Assembly (NCBI GenBank): GCA_002077045.2
Contig: KZ111174.1
Coordinates: 80,114 to 107,598 of the forward strand
DNA length: 27,485 nucleotides
DNA from: Rachicladosporium sp. CCFEE 5018
Lineage: Eukaryota > Ascomycota > Dothideomycetes > Cladosporiales > Cladosporiaceae
Direction: 5' to 3'
In this document: piece by piece, positions 9,293 through 18,378 of the stretch
Numbering within the stretch: the stretch's first letter is position 1
How the letters are laid out: every line of letters begins with the position of its first letter
Made by a program: the position numbers and the translations under genes
The notes under the pieces: generated by a model
What the model was told of the DNA's origin: nothing
The model's input: the letters and a program-made list of their open reading frames with translations, nothing else
Database searches by the model: none

Positions 9293-9317
9293 ATGCTTCG
9301 TCGCACCAATGCCTTAG
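9267..9317 (+). CDS. Upstream ORF overlapping the protoporphyrinogen oxidase start, copy 1
   Basis: A 16-codon frame (MSNAHDAQRCFVAPMP, stop TAG) starts 26 nt before the oxidase ATG and ends inside its coding region in another frame. Copy 2 encodes the identical peptide, with synonymous differences at codons 2, 3, 4 and 16 and TGA instead of TAG. An overlapping uORF would normally reduce translation of the main frame unless scanning is leaky. Another ATG at 9283 lies in the third frame. Whether the transcript begins upstream of 9267 cannot be seen. Confidence 0.4.
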   Translation: MSNAHDAQRCFVAPMP

Positions 9318-11199
9318 CCACAGCATCATCGCTGCGGTTCCGTGGCCCTTCCTCCCTTTCCGTACAATGCCTCATTCCCTCGACACGGTCACGAGGACTC
9401 GCCTCCGAAGCAGCCACTAATAACAGTCCTCGCTATGCCGTCCTGGGCAGCGGCATCACTGGCCTTGCCACAGCCTACTTTATTACTCAACAGATCCCGC
9501 GGGCGAAGGTCACCGTCTTCGAGGCCAAGGATCGGATCGGAGGATGGTTGGCTAGTAAGAGGGTAGAGGTCAAGGATGGGACGATCTTGTTCGAGGGAGG
9601 GCCGAGAACTCTACGGCCGGCGCAGAATGGAGTGTTGGCGGCGAGGCTGGTATGGCCACTATGTTGAGGAACTGCGAGAAAGTACACGGGCTGACTGGTC
9701 GTATGTAGATCCAGGAGCTAGACCTGGGCAAAGATGCGATCTTCACCCAGAACAGCTCGCCAGCTGCGATCAATCGTTACTTGTACTACCCTGATCGACT
9801 AGTCCGCATGCCGCATCCTTCTTTCGGCGTCTGGGAGAACTTCCGTACCCTTATGTCAGAGCCCGTGTTCGCGACTGCTATCTGGTCGGGATTGAAAGAG
9901 TTCTTCAAAGAGCCCAGGAGTGCTAAGATTACGGATGAGAGTATCGCCAGCTTTTTCTCCCGACGTCTGAGTAGAGAGATGGTCGATCGCATTCTCTCTG
10001 GAGTCATACATGGCATCTATGCTGGCGACGTGGAGCAGCTGAGCGCGAAGAGTCTGTTCCCGAAGCTATATCGGGACGAAGTGACACAGACGAGTATCAT
10101 AAAGGGCATGCTGATGTCCGCTACCGAGGGTCTGGAGATGCCAAAGCGGGAAGGGGACTTTCTGGCGGAGATGAAAGCATTTGCTTGGGATCCGCTGCTC
10201 AAGGCGACGTTGAAGGACACGAGTGTGTTCACTTTTCGAGATGGTATGGGCATGCTCTCGGATGCGTTGGCGAGGAAGCTGTGGGCAAGCGAGAACGTGG
10301 AGTTCAAGACTTCTACACCTGTCAAGTCACTCGCGCCGACCGAGAACAAAACGGGCATCGACATCACGACGTTCACCAACGCTGAAGCTCAACGCTTCGA
10401 CCACATCGTCTCCTGCCTTTCACCCGATCATCTCAACGCCCTTGCACCGCCCACAACGACCATCGCTCCAGAGACACCATCGGTGACAGTCATGACAGTG
10501 AATCTCTATTTCCGCGAGCCAAACCTCCACCCTGCCGGTTTCGGCTACTTGATCCCTCGCGCCACAACTTTCGAACAGAACCCTGAGCGCGCCCTTGGCG
10601 TAGTCTTCGATACAGCATACGCACCCTCATTCATGGACACCGATTCCGCAACGTGGCATACAGCCGACATGGATGTCTTGAAAGCTCAGCGAGAAGCTGG
10701 CCGGATGATCAACGTAAATGACTTTGGGTGGTATAACTTTCCTGAGAAACCCGTCGTCCAAGACACCGTGCCCAATCGTGGAACGAAGCTCACTGTTATG
10801 CTGGGAGGACACTGGTGGAATGACTGGCCCGCCTACCCCAACGAGAAGGAGGGGCTAGCTATGGCGAGATCGATCCTCAAACGCCATCTGAACATAACGC
10901 AAGAGCCCGAAGCTTTCCAAGTAAACCTTCAGAAAGACTGTATCCCGCAGTACACTGTCGGCCACGAGGCACGACTGATGAAAGCGCATAACGAGCTTTG
11001 GAAAAGCTACAAAGGCCGGCTCCGCGTGGCAGGAAGCTGGATTCAGGGTGTGGGCGTCAATGACTGCTTGCGGAGTGCGTATGATGTTGTGAAGGGATTG
11101 CGGGATGGAAGGGATGGGACAGGTCTGGAGCAGATTGGGCGGGACGAGTATGTGAGGCTGAAACCTGTGAGGAGGGTCCAGGAGACGGACAGTGCGTGA
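9293..11199 (+). CDS. HEM14: Protoporphyrinogen oxidase, mitochondrial, copy 1
   Basis: Exons 9293-9649 and 9709-11199 encode 615 residues. The enzyme oxidises protoporphyrinogen IX to protoporphyrin IX, the penultimate step of haem synthesis, at the mitochondrial inner membrane. The first ~40 residues are rich in Arg, Ser and Ala with almost no acids, as expected of a mitochondrial presequence. The FAD-binding dinucleotide motif GSGITG is at 52-57, followed by VFEAKDRIGGW and EGGPRTLRP. The C-terminus has the second FAD segment (RLRVAGSWIQGVGVNDCLRS). The intron of 59 nt (GTATGG donor, CTGAC branch, TAG acceptor) must be removed to join ...VLAARL to IQELDLGKD; in copy 2 its interior differs and it is 57 nt, but its ends and branch site are kept. 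From about 10841 onward the sequence is almost identical to copy 2. Confidence 0.95.
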
Positions 11200-11448
11200 A
11201 GCGCCCAATGTCGAGATATATGCAAGCGAAAAGCACTTTCTATCGTACGCTTGTCCCTTGGCGGCAGCAATTTACGAAACCTCAGACAGGCCACCGACCT
11301 TGGACTCGCATGGGTGTTTGGTCATTGTGTGATTGATAGTGCGAAAGGCCCCTCGACCTGCTGCGTACCTTCGCTTCTCCGGAAGTCTGAAACGCTGCGC
11401 TGCTTCTATAACGTGCCTCAGTGCAATCGCTTGACCGTGAGACGCTGA

Positions 11449-11548
11449 NNNNNNNNNNNNNNNNNNNNNNNNNNNNNNNNNNNNNNNNNNNNNNNNNNNN
11501 NNNNNNNNNNNNNNNNNNNNNNNNNNNNNNNNNNNNNNNNNNNNNNNN
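11449..11548. other. Assembly gap of 100 Ns
   Basis: Exactly 100 unknown bases, the usual placeholder for a gap of unknown size. The left contig stops at a point corresponding to 20507 in copy 2; the right contig starts at a point corresponding to 2510 in copy 1. No sequence spans the join. Confidence 0.98.
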
Positions 11549-12185
11549 CTTTCCCCGTTTTCCTGGTCTATGGACTACAGATGCCTCTAGCCTCGAAGTT
11601 GACGGTCGTCACGGGCTTCGCATTCCGCCTGCCGTAAGTCCCTAGGCGCATCACTGCTTCCGTGTGCTGACCAGATACAGTGTCATTGTCTTCACTATTC
11701 TCCGCTTCGACGCCTTCCGCAACACTCTAGGAAACGTCGCCGATATCTCGTGGACATACGTCTTACTAGCCATCTACACCGAGCTCGAGATGCACGCCTC
11801 ACTCATGGCCGCGACAATTCCCTGCATGCACATCTTCCTGCGAAGTTTCAACACTGGCTTTCTCGCCACTACAGCACTGCAAGTCGACTCGAATGGCACT
11901 ATGTCAGCGACGAAGGGTGAGAGCTCGTACGCGATGAAGACTGTACGAAGTCGGCATACGCAGAACTCGCAAGAGCGGTCATGGAATCGGGACCCGATCC
12001 ACGAAGGTGGCAAGAGTCCGATGAAGTTGAACCCAGAACAGAGTCACACTGTTAGCAACATCACGCATCGAGATCGGCGGGCAGACGATGAAGTTGACAC
12101 GGGAAGTGTTGAGAGCGATGGGTCGGACAGGATCATGGTCCGGAAGACTGTACAGATTGACTATAGTAGGGCAACAAGCCGCTGA
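11549..12185 (+). CDS. Rhodopsin-like membrane protein, 3' part only, copy 2
   Basis: The fragment begins in exon 4 at the edge of the gap (11549-11633), followed by a 47-nt intron (11634-11680) and the last exon (11681-12185). It covers the last ~200 residues, including the final two hydrophobic segments and the polar tail. The truncation is set by the contig edge, not by a visible mutation, so the gene may be complete in the organism. Differences from copy 1 are concentrated in the tail: Arg/Thr, Ala/Glu, Asp/Asn, Arg/Gly and Gly/Ser changes fall within about 35 residues. Confidence 0.8.
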
Positions 12186-12952
12186 AGTCTTCTATCTGCA
12201 GGACATCGTATCGACACCGCGTAGAGGTTGGCTATGCCGAAGCCACACAGGCACCTCTCCGCTGCAGCCTCGCCACGTCAGTCTGCTTCTCTCAGTCGCT
12301 CCTTCGTTGATCAGTTCGTGACACGCAAAGTCACCCGACGCCATGCTCACAAATCTTCAACTCCCGAAACTCTTCGCGATCCTCAAAGCGATCTGATCGT
12401 CTGTACTGGTACTCCTGCTTGCCTCTCCTGCCATGCGGCGGCAGAGTATCGTGCCTCAGTGTACCAACATCCATCGCCTCCTGGAAGATGCTCCTGCTAG
12501 AACGACCAGGCCTAACGTGTTCGCGAAGGTACTCTTCATGTGCCTTGTCCTTTGCTAGGCGAGTTCCAGTGTCATCACAGTCCTCGATGCGCTTCTCGGC
12601 GTACCCCACGAGCTGTGCATGGTCCATGACGAAGGTTGTATATCTTGTCGAGGTCGCTGTATGTCACTCAGCTTGCTGTATGTCGTCGGAGGGTCTGTAC
12701 GATGTCCAAGTCACAGGCTTGAAGATTAGTTGTAGTAGCTGCACCTTACACTGAGCTTGATCAGTCTTGAGCAGATTGCACGTGCCGTTATAGTGAAGTG
12801 AGCGAAAGTCGAACGTGTAGCGGATGCAGAGACCGAAGTGAAGTGAAGTGAAGTGCCATAAAGTCCGCCGCGCATGCGCCAGCACGTGAAGTCATCATTT
12901 ATGATACACATTACCTACTCCCACCCATCACTTCCGCCGCTCACTCGCACCC
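12186..12952. other. Convergent intergenic region, copy 2
   Basis: Matches 3147-3913. The minus-strand 98-codon frame is at 12331-12627 with two residue changes; the plus-strand frame of copy 1 is closed here by TAG. CACGTG hexamers are at 12779-12784 and 12883-12888. No gene is supported. Confidence 0.5.
12835..12854. repeat. GAAGT microsatellite, copy 2
   Basis: Four perfect GAAGT units, against three plus one variant unit in copy 1. Confidence 0.8.
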
Positions 12953-14848
12953 TTATCGCGACACAGTTGGCTTACTCCTCATGTTCACCACCGGTGGCGG
13001 CCCTTCAGTATCCGGATACGGCAGCGCTTGCCGCAAAGATCCAAGACCCATGCCCACGAACGTCCGCGGACCATGCTGTCCATACCCTTGCCCCGGCCCA
13101 ATTTCCTGCAATGGTGTCTTGGGTGGTAGTGGTGGAGGCTCGGCACGCCAGTACTCGCCCCGATGCTCGCCACTCGTCCGCGGAGAGGGCTCCTGACCGA
13201 TCGAAGGGCGTGGTAGGGCGTAGGGTGGTGAGCTGTAGGGCGACGCGGGGTTGTGGGGGGATGAGGTATTGTGCTGGGATTGCGTGGGCGTGGTGACGGC
13301 TTCGGGATACTCGTCGCTGGAAATGATGCTGTATTTCTGGTCGGCGATACTGGGTCTGTGCTCATAGGGTTGGCCCGGTCCTCGGCCGCCTGTGGGTGAA
13401 GTGTAGGGTTCGCTACCAGGCAGCTCGATAGCCATAGGATTTGCTGGTGGAGGTACTGGTGGTCCAGATGATTGCGGTCGGTCCCATGAGTTCTGCCAGC
13501 TGTGGCGTGTGGATGTGAGGGATCCTGGGCCGTCGAGGTTCCGTCGTACTTCGGCGCGCTCTTGGCGGACTTTTGCGAAGTGTATCTTAGCTAGTCGCAT
13601 GGAAGCGTTGTAGACCATTGATTGCACTTCTGGTCTTCCAAGATACGTTCGCGTGCTCATACTGATATCGCTCAATCGGTTCCACTCGTTCATACCGAAC
13701 TCGCCGACACCGACTTCGACGTTCAGCCGGATGTAGTTCTCTGGGTTGACTTGTCTTCTAGTCAGATGTTCCCGGACCATGTACTCGTGCGTTTCCTCGC
13801 ACCCCTCGATCTTCTGCGCTAGTCGCCTTCGCGCTTCGGCGAACTCGCCCATCGAGCCGCCAATGAAGCTTTCGAACCACTCATGCTGTTGCGCTTGGTT
13901 GTTTGCAGGTCGCTTGCCTGTGCCTATGCTCACGAAAACACCCACGTCTCGACCAGGCCACTCATTGATGACTGCCTCATCTAATGCGAACGGCGCAGGA
14001 TTGAACTTGCCCGATCCATCATCATGATACACTGACTGCCCGATCTGAATCGGCTTGAACGCCAGACCGATCGCGGACGTGGCTCGACCTGCCTGCCATA
14101 TCGTACAGTTGACGTCCGGCGCAGGCTCTTTCCGCGAATCATACGATCGCAACATTATTGGTGGTCCAGCCGCTCTGGTGCCTTTTAGCTGTGATGCAAC
14201 CGCTGTCTTCGTCCTATGTTCCCTCGTATCATACAAGAGCGCGTTCGGATTACCCCATCTTGCGGCGCCAAAATGTCGCGTAGGCACAACAGGACTCATG
14301 CCCACCTGACTATATCGACTACTCTGACTGAGTGATCTCGACGGTATACCTGTACTGCTTGCGCCGAATGCACTCGTAGGTGTGTCCGGCTGCATCGGCG
14401 TCGCATTCGCCAAGGTGTCATTGCCCTCATCCTCATAGATCGTATGCTCTCTCACACAATCTCTGATCGCCTCCTCGAGCTTGCTCGCTTTGAACAGCGT
14501 GCTTTTGTAAGGAATTCCTCCTATGGTCTTGTCGCTTTCGAACACCCGCCTCGTCATGCGCACATACACATCCTTACAGGTGTCGATGTCCAAGCGTAGT
14601 CTGCCCAGCATGATCGCGATCAAACCTCCGGTGCCTGTGCCAACAATGAGATCAAAGTAATCTGCCGGTCGCGGGATCTCATTGCGCTTAGGTGCGCGAC
14701 CTTCGATCTCGACGAACATGCGATGCATGAGTTCCTGCAGGATAATGAACATTGAGTAGCCGCGTACGCCGCCGCCATCGAGGGAAAGTATGCGCAGTGG
14801 CGGGCCTTTGGTGGTGTCCTTCCTGCGCAGTCTGCTGGGGTCGTCCAT
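12953..14848 (-). CDS. Patatin-like protein lacking the nucleophile serine, copy 2
   Basis: 631 residues, the same length as copy 1 and with no gaps. The same GTGTG replaces G-x-S-x-G at 70-74, encoded by different synonymous codons, so the loss is not a sequencing slip. Only some fifteen residues differ, and most lie in the Pro/Ser-rich tail after about 480 (for example QSQHN for QSQRR and YSSPPYALP for YTSPAYAPV); within the patatin domain I see only a few, such as Asn/His in the variable insert. Silent changes are much more frequent than that, which indicates selection for the protein sequence despite the missing nucleophile. Confidence 0.9.
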   Translation of the reverse strand: MDDPSRLRRKDTTKGPPLRILSLDGGGVRGYSMFIILQELMHRMFVEIEGRAPKRNEIPRPADYFDLIVGTGTGGLIAIMLGRLRLDIDTCKDVYVRMTRRVFESDKTIGGIPYKSTLFKASKLEEAIRDCVREHTIYEDEGNDTLANATPMQPDTPTSAFGASSTGIPSRSLSQSSRYSQVGMSPVVPTRHFGAARWGNPNALLYDTREHRTKTAVASQLKGTRAAGPPIMLRSYDSRKEPAPDVNCTIWQAGRATSAIGLAFKPIQIGQSVYHDDGSGKFNPAPFALDEAVINEWPGRDVGVFVSIGTGKRPANNQAQQHEWFESFIGGSMGEFAEARRRLAQKIEGCEETHEYMVREHLTRRQVNPENYIRLNVEVGVGEFGMNEWNRLSDISMSTRTYLGRPEVQSMVYNASMRLAKIHFAKVRQERAEVRRNLDGPGSLTSTRHSWQNSWDRPQSSGPPVPPPANPMAIELPGSEPYTSPTGGRGPGQPYEHRPSIADQKYSIISSDEYPEAVTTPTQSQHNTSSPHNPASPYSSPPYALPRPSIGQEPSPRTSGEHRGEYWRAEPPPLPPKTPLQEIGPGQGYGQHGPRTFVGMGLGSLRQALPYPDTEGPPPVVNMRSKPTVSR

Positions 14849-15101
14849 ATTGAAAGTGAGTTTCCTACGTTCGGCGCAAAGGCCGCGAGCAAGGTGTCGT
14901 GCTCAGCAGAGTCTTCCGCTCAGCAATCAGAGCAGTAAGATAACCTCGAGGCGCTAGAGGTCGCCAAATGGCGAGAGGGTTTGCGCAAGGAGTAACTCGA
15001 TGATCTTGTGGCAGACAAGTGGGCCGCGAATGCTCGTCTTGTTGGATGTGTGGCTGGATGTTTGCGCGCGCTGTCGAAGTTTAGGCGGCTGCAAGATCGT
15101 T

Positions 15102-15131
15102 CGCCTTGGAGGCAGCCCAGTGACCAAGGCG
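15102..15131. repeat. Conserved inverted repeat, copy 2
   Basis: Arms CGCCTTGG and CCAAGGCG with the same 14-base spacer as in copy 1. Confidence 0.55.
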
Positions 15132-15259
15132 GATGACAGGTGCCGTAGCAGTCGTGAATGGTGTCGCGCTCTTACTCACTACTAGGCGCGCCTTGGACGA
15201 GATGGTGTCCTTTGATCCAACGGTTCCGTAGCGCCGAGAGATTTGTGCTATGTGCAGGC

Positions 15260-15422
15260 CGGCTATCCCGAAACGAATCTCACTTCACTTACGAACATGT
15301 CCGTTTGACAGGCACGATCGCGTGGTGGGGCAGGAACGATGGGGCTGACGTCGTGGTGGCTGTGCAGCAGGCAACCTGGTCCGCCAAGGTCATCTTCGAA
15401 ACACCATGCATACTTGCACCAC
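15260..15422. promoter_or_regulatory. Conserved non-coding block, copy 2
   Basis: Counterpart of 6221-6383. The minus-strand GTAAGT is at 15292-15287, and TGACGTCG is kept. Confidence 0.45.
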
Positions 15423-15893
15423 AACAACGACATGAGAACGGCCCTCCCACGCATGACAGGGACATAAGCAAGATGTAGATGCCCGAATTACGCTCATGGA
15501 CCTCGCTCAGGTCTTGACACGGCAAAGAGGGCGCGATCTAAGAGAGAATATGTCGAATGGCACCCATGGATTACGGTAGGCAGCGCATTAATTGAAGAGA
15601 ACCTGTCGCGTCTGCAAGACCCGATACCAACGCGCAGGGCCATGTAGAGCTCCAGAAGGCAACGACAATTCAATCGTAATGGATCTTGCTGACTCGAGAC
15701 GTCCGTCGACGAGCTCGACAAGCGTCTGGCCGAACCCCTCCATTTGTCGGATGTGAGCCCCGCAACGCGGTCACTGGGGATTACATGTAGGTTGTTACGC
15801 CCTTCGTCGACTTCATCTCCTTTCCCAAGTTCCCGCATATTGTTATAAAGATCGGGGACATTGTCAGAGCTTCACGGGTTCCTTACGCTCAAT

Positions 15894-17010
15894 ATGAAGA
15901 TCGAAGCGCTGCTCACCTACCCTATCAAGGGTTTGCGCGCTCACTCCCTGGACTCGGTTGAACTAACAAAACATGGCTTCGCGTACGACCGCCGCTTCAT
16001 GCTGCTCGAGGTCAAGACCGGCGAAGATGGCAGTCCGACTCTAAGAAACATGGCCATCGCACATGATCCGAGAGACTCTCGATTCTTTCCCAAGCTGCAC
16101 CAACCCTCGGAGTACAATGCTAAAGATGGCAAGATCGCCGTGACTTTCAAGCCCCCACCTGGTGAAGGCGACGAGAAGACGCTCGAAATACCACTGGAGC
16201 CGTCGACGGATGGCCTGGAGGTGACGGAAGTGACGATGCACAAGAGTCCCACGAAAGCGTACCAGATGCCCGAGGAATACTGCAAATGGTTCAGCGAATG
16301 CTTCGGCTACGAAGTAATTCTCGTCTACCTAGGCGAGCACCTCCGTCCCGTGCTCATGTCGTCCACACACGCGGACGCCGCCACGCAGCAACCTGCATCT
16401 GGAGGCAGCGCGGGCTGGCTGTCCAGCATAACATCCACCGCCACATCGATCCTCTCCTCCGTGACGAACAACGCCGAAGAGTCCAAAGTCACCTTCGCAG
16501 ACTGTGCGCCGTACCTCGTCGTCTCCTCAGCCTCAATGCCAGATCTCCACCGCCGCTTCCCAGAACCCATGAAAGCAGACATCATGAAGTTCCGTCCCAA
16601 CATCATAGTTTCCGATGCCGAAAAGCCATGGGAAGAAGACTACTGGGGTGAGATCTCGATTGGTGGTGACAGCGGCGCGAAAATCGAGTGCATCCACAAT
16701 TGTGGGCGGTGCAAGAGTGTGAACATCGATTACGAGACTGGCAAGCCGGCTACGGACGAGAGCGGGAAGTTATTGGCGAAGATGCAGAGTGATCGCAGGG
16801 TTGATATGGGGGTAAAGTATAGCCCGATCTTTGGAAGGTACAGCTTTTTGTAGGCGGGGAGTGCGGGCAAGACTGTGAGAGTTGGAGATGAGGTTGTCGT
16901 TACGAAGAGGAACGAAGAGCATACGCGATTTGGTACGGCGATGATGTCTCGTCGATTCGTAATTTCATTACTAACATATGCCAGACTGGAAAGGACTTGC
17001 AACCACATAG
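15894..17010 (+). pseudogene. MOSC-domain protein with premature stop, copy 2
   Basis: The frame from ATG 15894 closes at TAG 16851-16853, giving 319 residues instead of 354. Copy 1 has GAG (Glu 320) at this place, so a single G-to-T change explains it. Downstream, the old frame remains open with conservative changes (AGSAGKTVRVGDEVVVTKRN), the 52-nt intron 16933-16984 keeps its donor, CTAAC branch and acceptor, and the last exon still spells RFDWKGLATT before TAG at 17008-17010. The lost 35 residues include the last strands of the MOSC barrel. The cofactor-binding HNCGRC is upstream of the stop and intact. It may be a recent loss-of-function allele, a truncated but working protein, or a base-call error. 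Confidence 0.75.
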
Positions 17011-17037
17011 CCTCCTTCACCTGACCTCGCCATACGC

Positions 17038-17988
17038 TCACCTTCGAAACCTATCGTCAAACCTCTGGCCAACGTTCTTCGACTCCCACAACTCCCTTAG
17101 TTCCAAAATCATCCCATGCGCACTATTCAACTCTTTGACAAGCGACACGAACCGCCCTTTCTCCCGCCTGACAGCTCCAAAGAGCCCCTCGATCGCCCGC
17201 AGGCTTACACTAAGCTTCTCCATCGTAGTCCTGACATCTTCTGGCGCCAATTTCGCATTGCCATCTCGCGCATAGCCCACTCCGGGGAAGCCAGCGGCAT
17301 CGAAGTCTTCCTTGGCCTCCAACACTCGCTGAGCATACTTCCGAAATACGACGCTGTCGGCTCTCGGTCGCGCATCCGGATTCTCCACAAGTTCTGATGG
17401 CACGACACCGTCCCAGTCTACCATTGCGGCCCAGAGATGCGGGATCAATGCGGGATCGCAGTAAAGCGAGATACGACGCACGTCCTCATCGAATACGCCT
17501 TCGAATGTTGTACTAAAGTCCAGGGCGGCTTTCAAGGAGTCGTGCAGCGATCGAGCTGCTTGAGGCCAAGCAGTGTTATGGGAAGTTGAGCGAGAGTACT
17601 GTCGGGGTGGCCTGCGGCGGTACTGGCGAGATGGCGTGATTGGAGTCTGAGGTGGCGGCGAGCGAGGGCGTTGACGGAAGGAGCTAACGGACGAGATACT
17701 TGGTGAGCGAATCGGGTTGGGCCGGTCATCGAACAAGTGGGCTAACGGATCGAAAGGAGCTGGACTCGTGAACGGTACGCCGAAGGGCGCTGCCAGGGCT
17801 GGAGCAGCTGCAGTGTATGGTCGCATCATGCCACCGGGCCAGAAGCCTACAGGAGGTGGACCATACACGCTGTTGAGAACGCTTCCAGCAGGTGTGCTGT
17901 TTTGTCTGCTTAGTTGTTGGAGCTGAGCGGCGCGGGCGAGATCGCGCCGCTGGCGATATGGGAAGGTCTGACTTGGAAAGGGAAACAT
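17038..17988 (-). CDS. Conserved fungal protein of unknown function, copy 2
   Basis: 316 residues, one fewer than copy 1. The N-terminal Pro/Ser/Ala-rich half differs noticeably (for example SVLNSVYGPPPVGFWPG), whereas the second half is mostly unchanged, including YCDPALIPHLW, FRKYAQR and the C-terminal helix. Its stop is 27 bp from the ancestral stop of the MOSC copy, as in copy 1. No known domain is recognised. Confidence 0.8.
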   Translation of the reverse strand: MFPFPSQTFPYRQRRDLARAAQLQQLSRQNSTPAGSVLNSVYGPPPVGFWPGGMMRPYTAAAPALAAPFGVPFTSPAPFDPLAHLFDDRPNPIRSPSISSVSSFRQRPRSPPPQTPITPSRQYRRRPPRQYSRSTSHNTAWPQAARSLHDSLKAALDFSTTFEGVFDEDVRRISLYCDPALIPHLWAAMVDWDGVVPSELVENPDARPRADSVVFRKYAQRVLEAKEDFDAAGFPGVGYARDGNAKLAPEDVRTTMEKLSVSLRAIEGLFGAVRREKGRFVSLVKELNSAHGMILELRELWESKNVGQRFDDRFRR

Positions 17989-18353
17989 AGTGCTTGCACA
18001 AAGGACATTTCATGAAGCAGAGACCGACTACCCAGCTGCTGTACTCATGCCTTTACCATCGCCATGATCGGGTGGCGACTTCAGGCTCAGCGAGCAAGCT
18101 GTTCACTGTCAAAGCTTGACAAACGCGGGTTACCACAGCCATGTCGCAGTTGATACGGCATGCTCGTACTGCCACGTAAATGTAGTGCGACTGTACGAAT
18201 GTCAGTCGACTGGTATGGTAGCAAACACTCAGTCCATGATGGTGTTCTGAGTGTGAAGTCACTTTAGCCTACACCCGGGCCGATCACCCCCGATCAATGC
18301 CCATACCACCCCCCCTTCGTGTGCACCATGTCCAATGCTCACGATGCACAGCG
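17989..18353. promoter_or_regulatory. Bidirectional promoter region, copy 2
   Basis: A 365-bp spacer between divergent starts, similar to 8939-9292. It contains the CCGATCA direct repeat at 18280-18296, and the uORF start at 18328. Confidence 0.6.
18280..18296 (+). promoter_or_regulatory. CCGATCA direct repeat, copy 2
   Basis: Identical to 9218-9234 in copy 1, at a similar distance from the oxidase start. Confidence 0.4.
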
Positions 18354-18378
18354 ATGCTTCGTCGCACCAATGCCCTGA
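18328..18378 (+). CDS. Upstream ORF overlapping the protoporphyrinogen oxidase start, copy 2
   Basis: Same 16-residue peptide as in copy 1, ending in TGA. The base changes that alter codons of the oxidase here (TTA GCC to CTG ACC) leave the uORF peptide unchanged and convert its stop from TAG to TGA. Confidence 0.4.
   Translation: MSNAHDAQRCFVAPMP

Larger units (their letters stand above)
2510..11448. repeat. Copy 1 of an ~8.95 kb duplicated block
   Basis: This segment matches 11549-20507 collinearly from its first to its last base (offset 9039 at the left end, 9059 at the right end). It carries the 3' part of the rhodopsin-like gene, the patatin-like gene, the MOSC gene, the unknown-family gene and protoporphyrinogen oxidase. 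Identity is patchy: one difference in 2510-2860, about five in 10841-11448, but about 11 in 120 aligned bases in the first half of the oxidase exon 2 (hand counts). The right end coincides exactly with the start of the N gap, so no natural boundary of the repeat is visible on that side. Confidence 0.95.
14849..15893. promoter_or_regulatory. Divergent intergenic region, patatin-like / MOSC, copy 2
   Basis: About 1.05 kb. It keeps the inverted repeat (15102-15131) and the 163-bp block (15260-15422), while much of the remainder, notably 15423-15700, has diverged from copy 1. No gene is supported. Confidence 0.55.

Noticed and set aside
11421..11645. Open frame running through the N gap
   Set aside because: It exists only because Ns are translated as unknown residues; its right half is exon 4 of the rhodopsin-like gene in a wrong frame.
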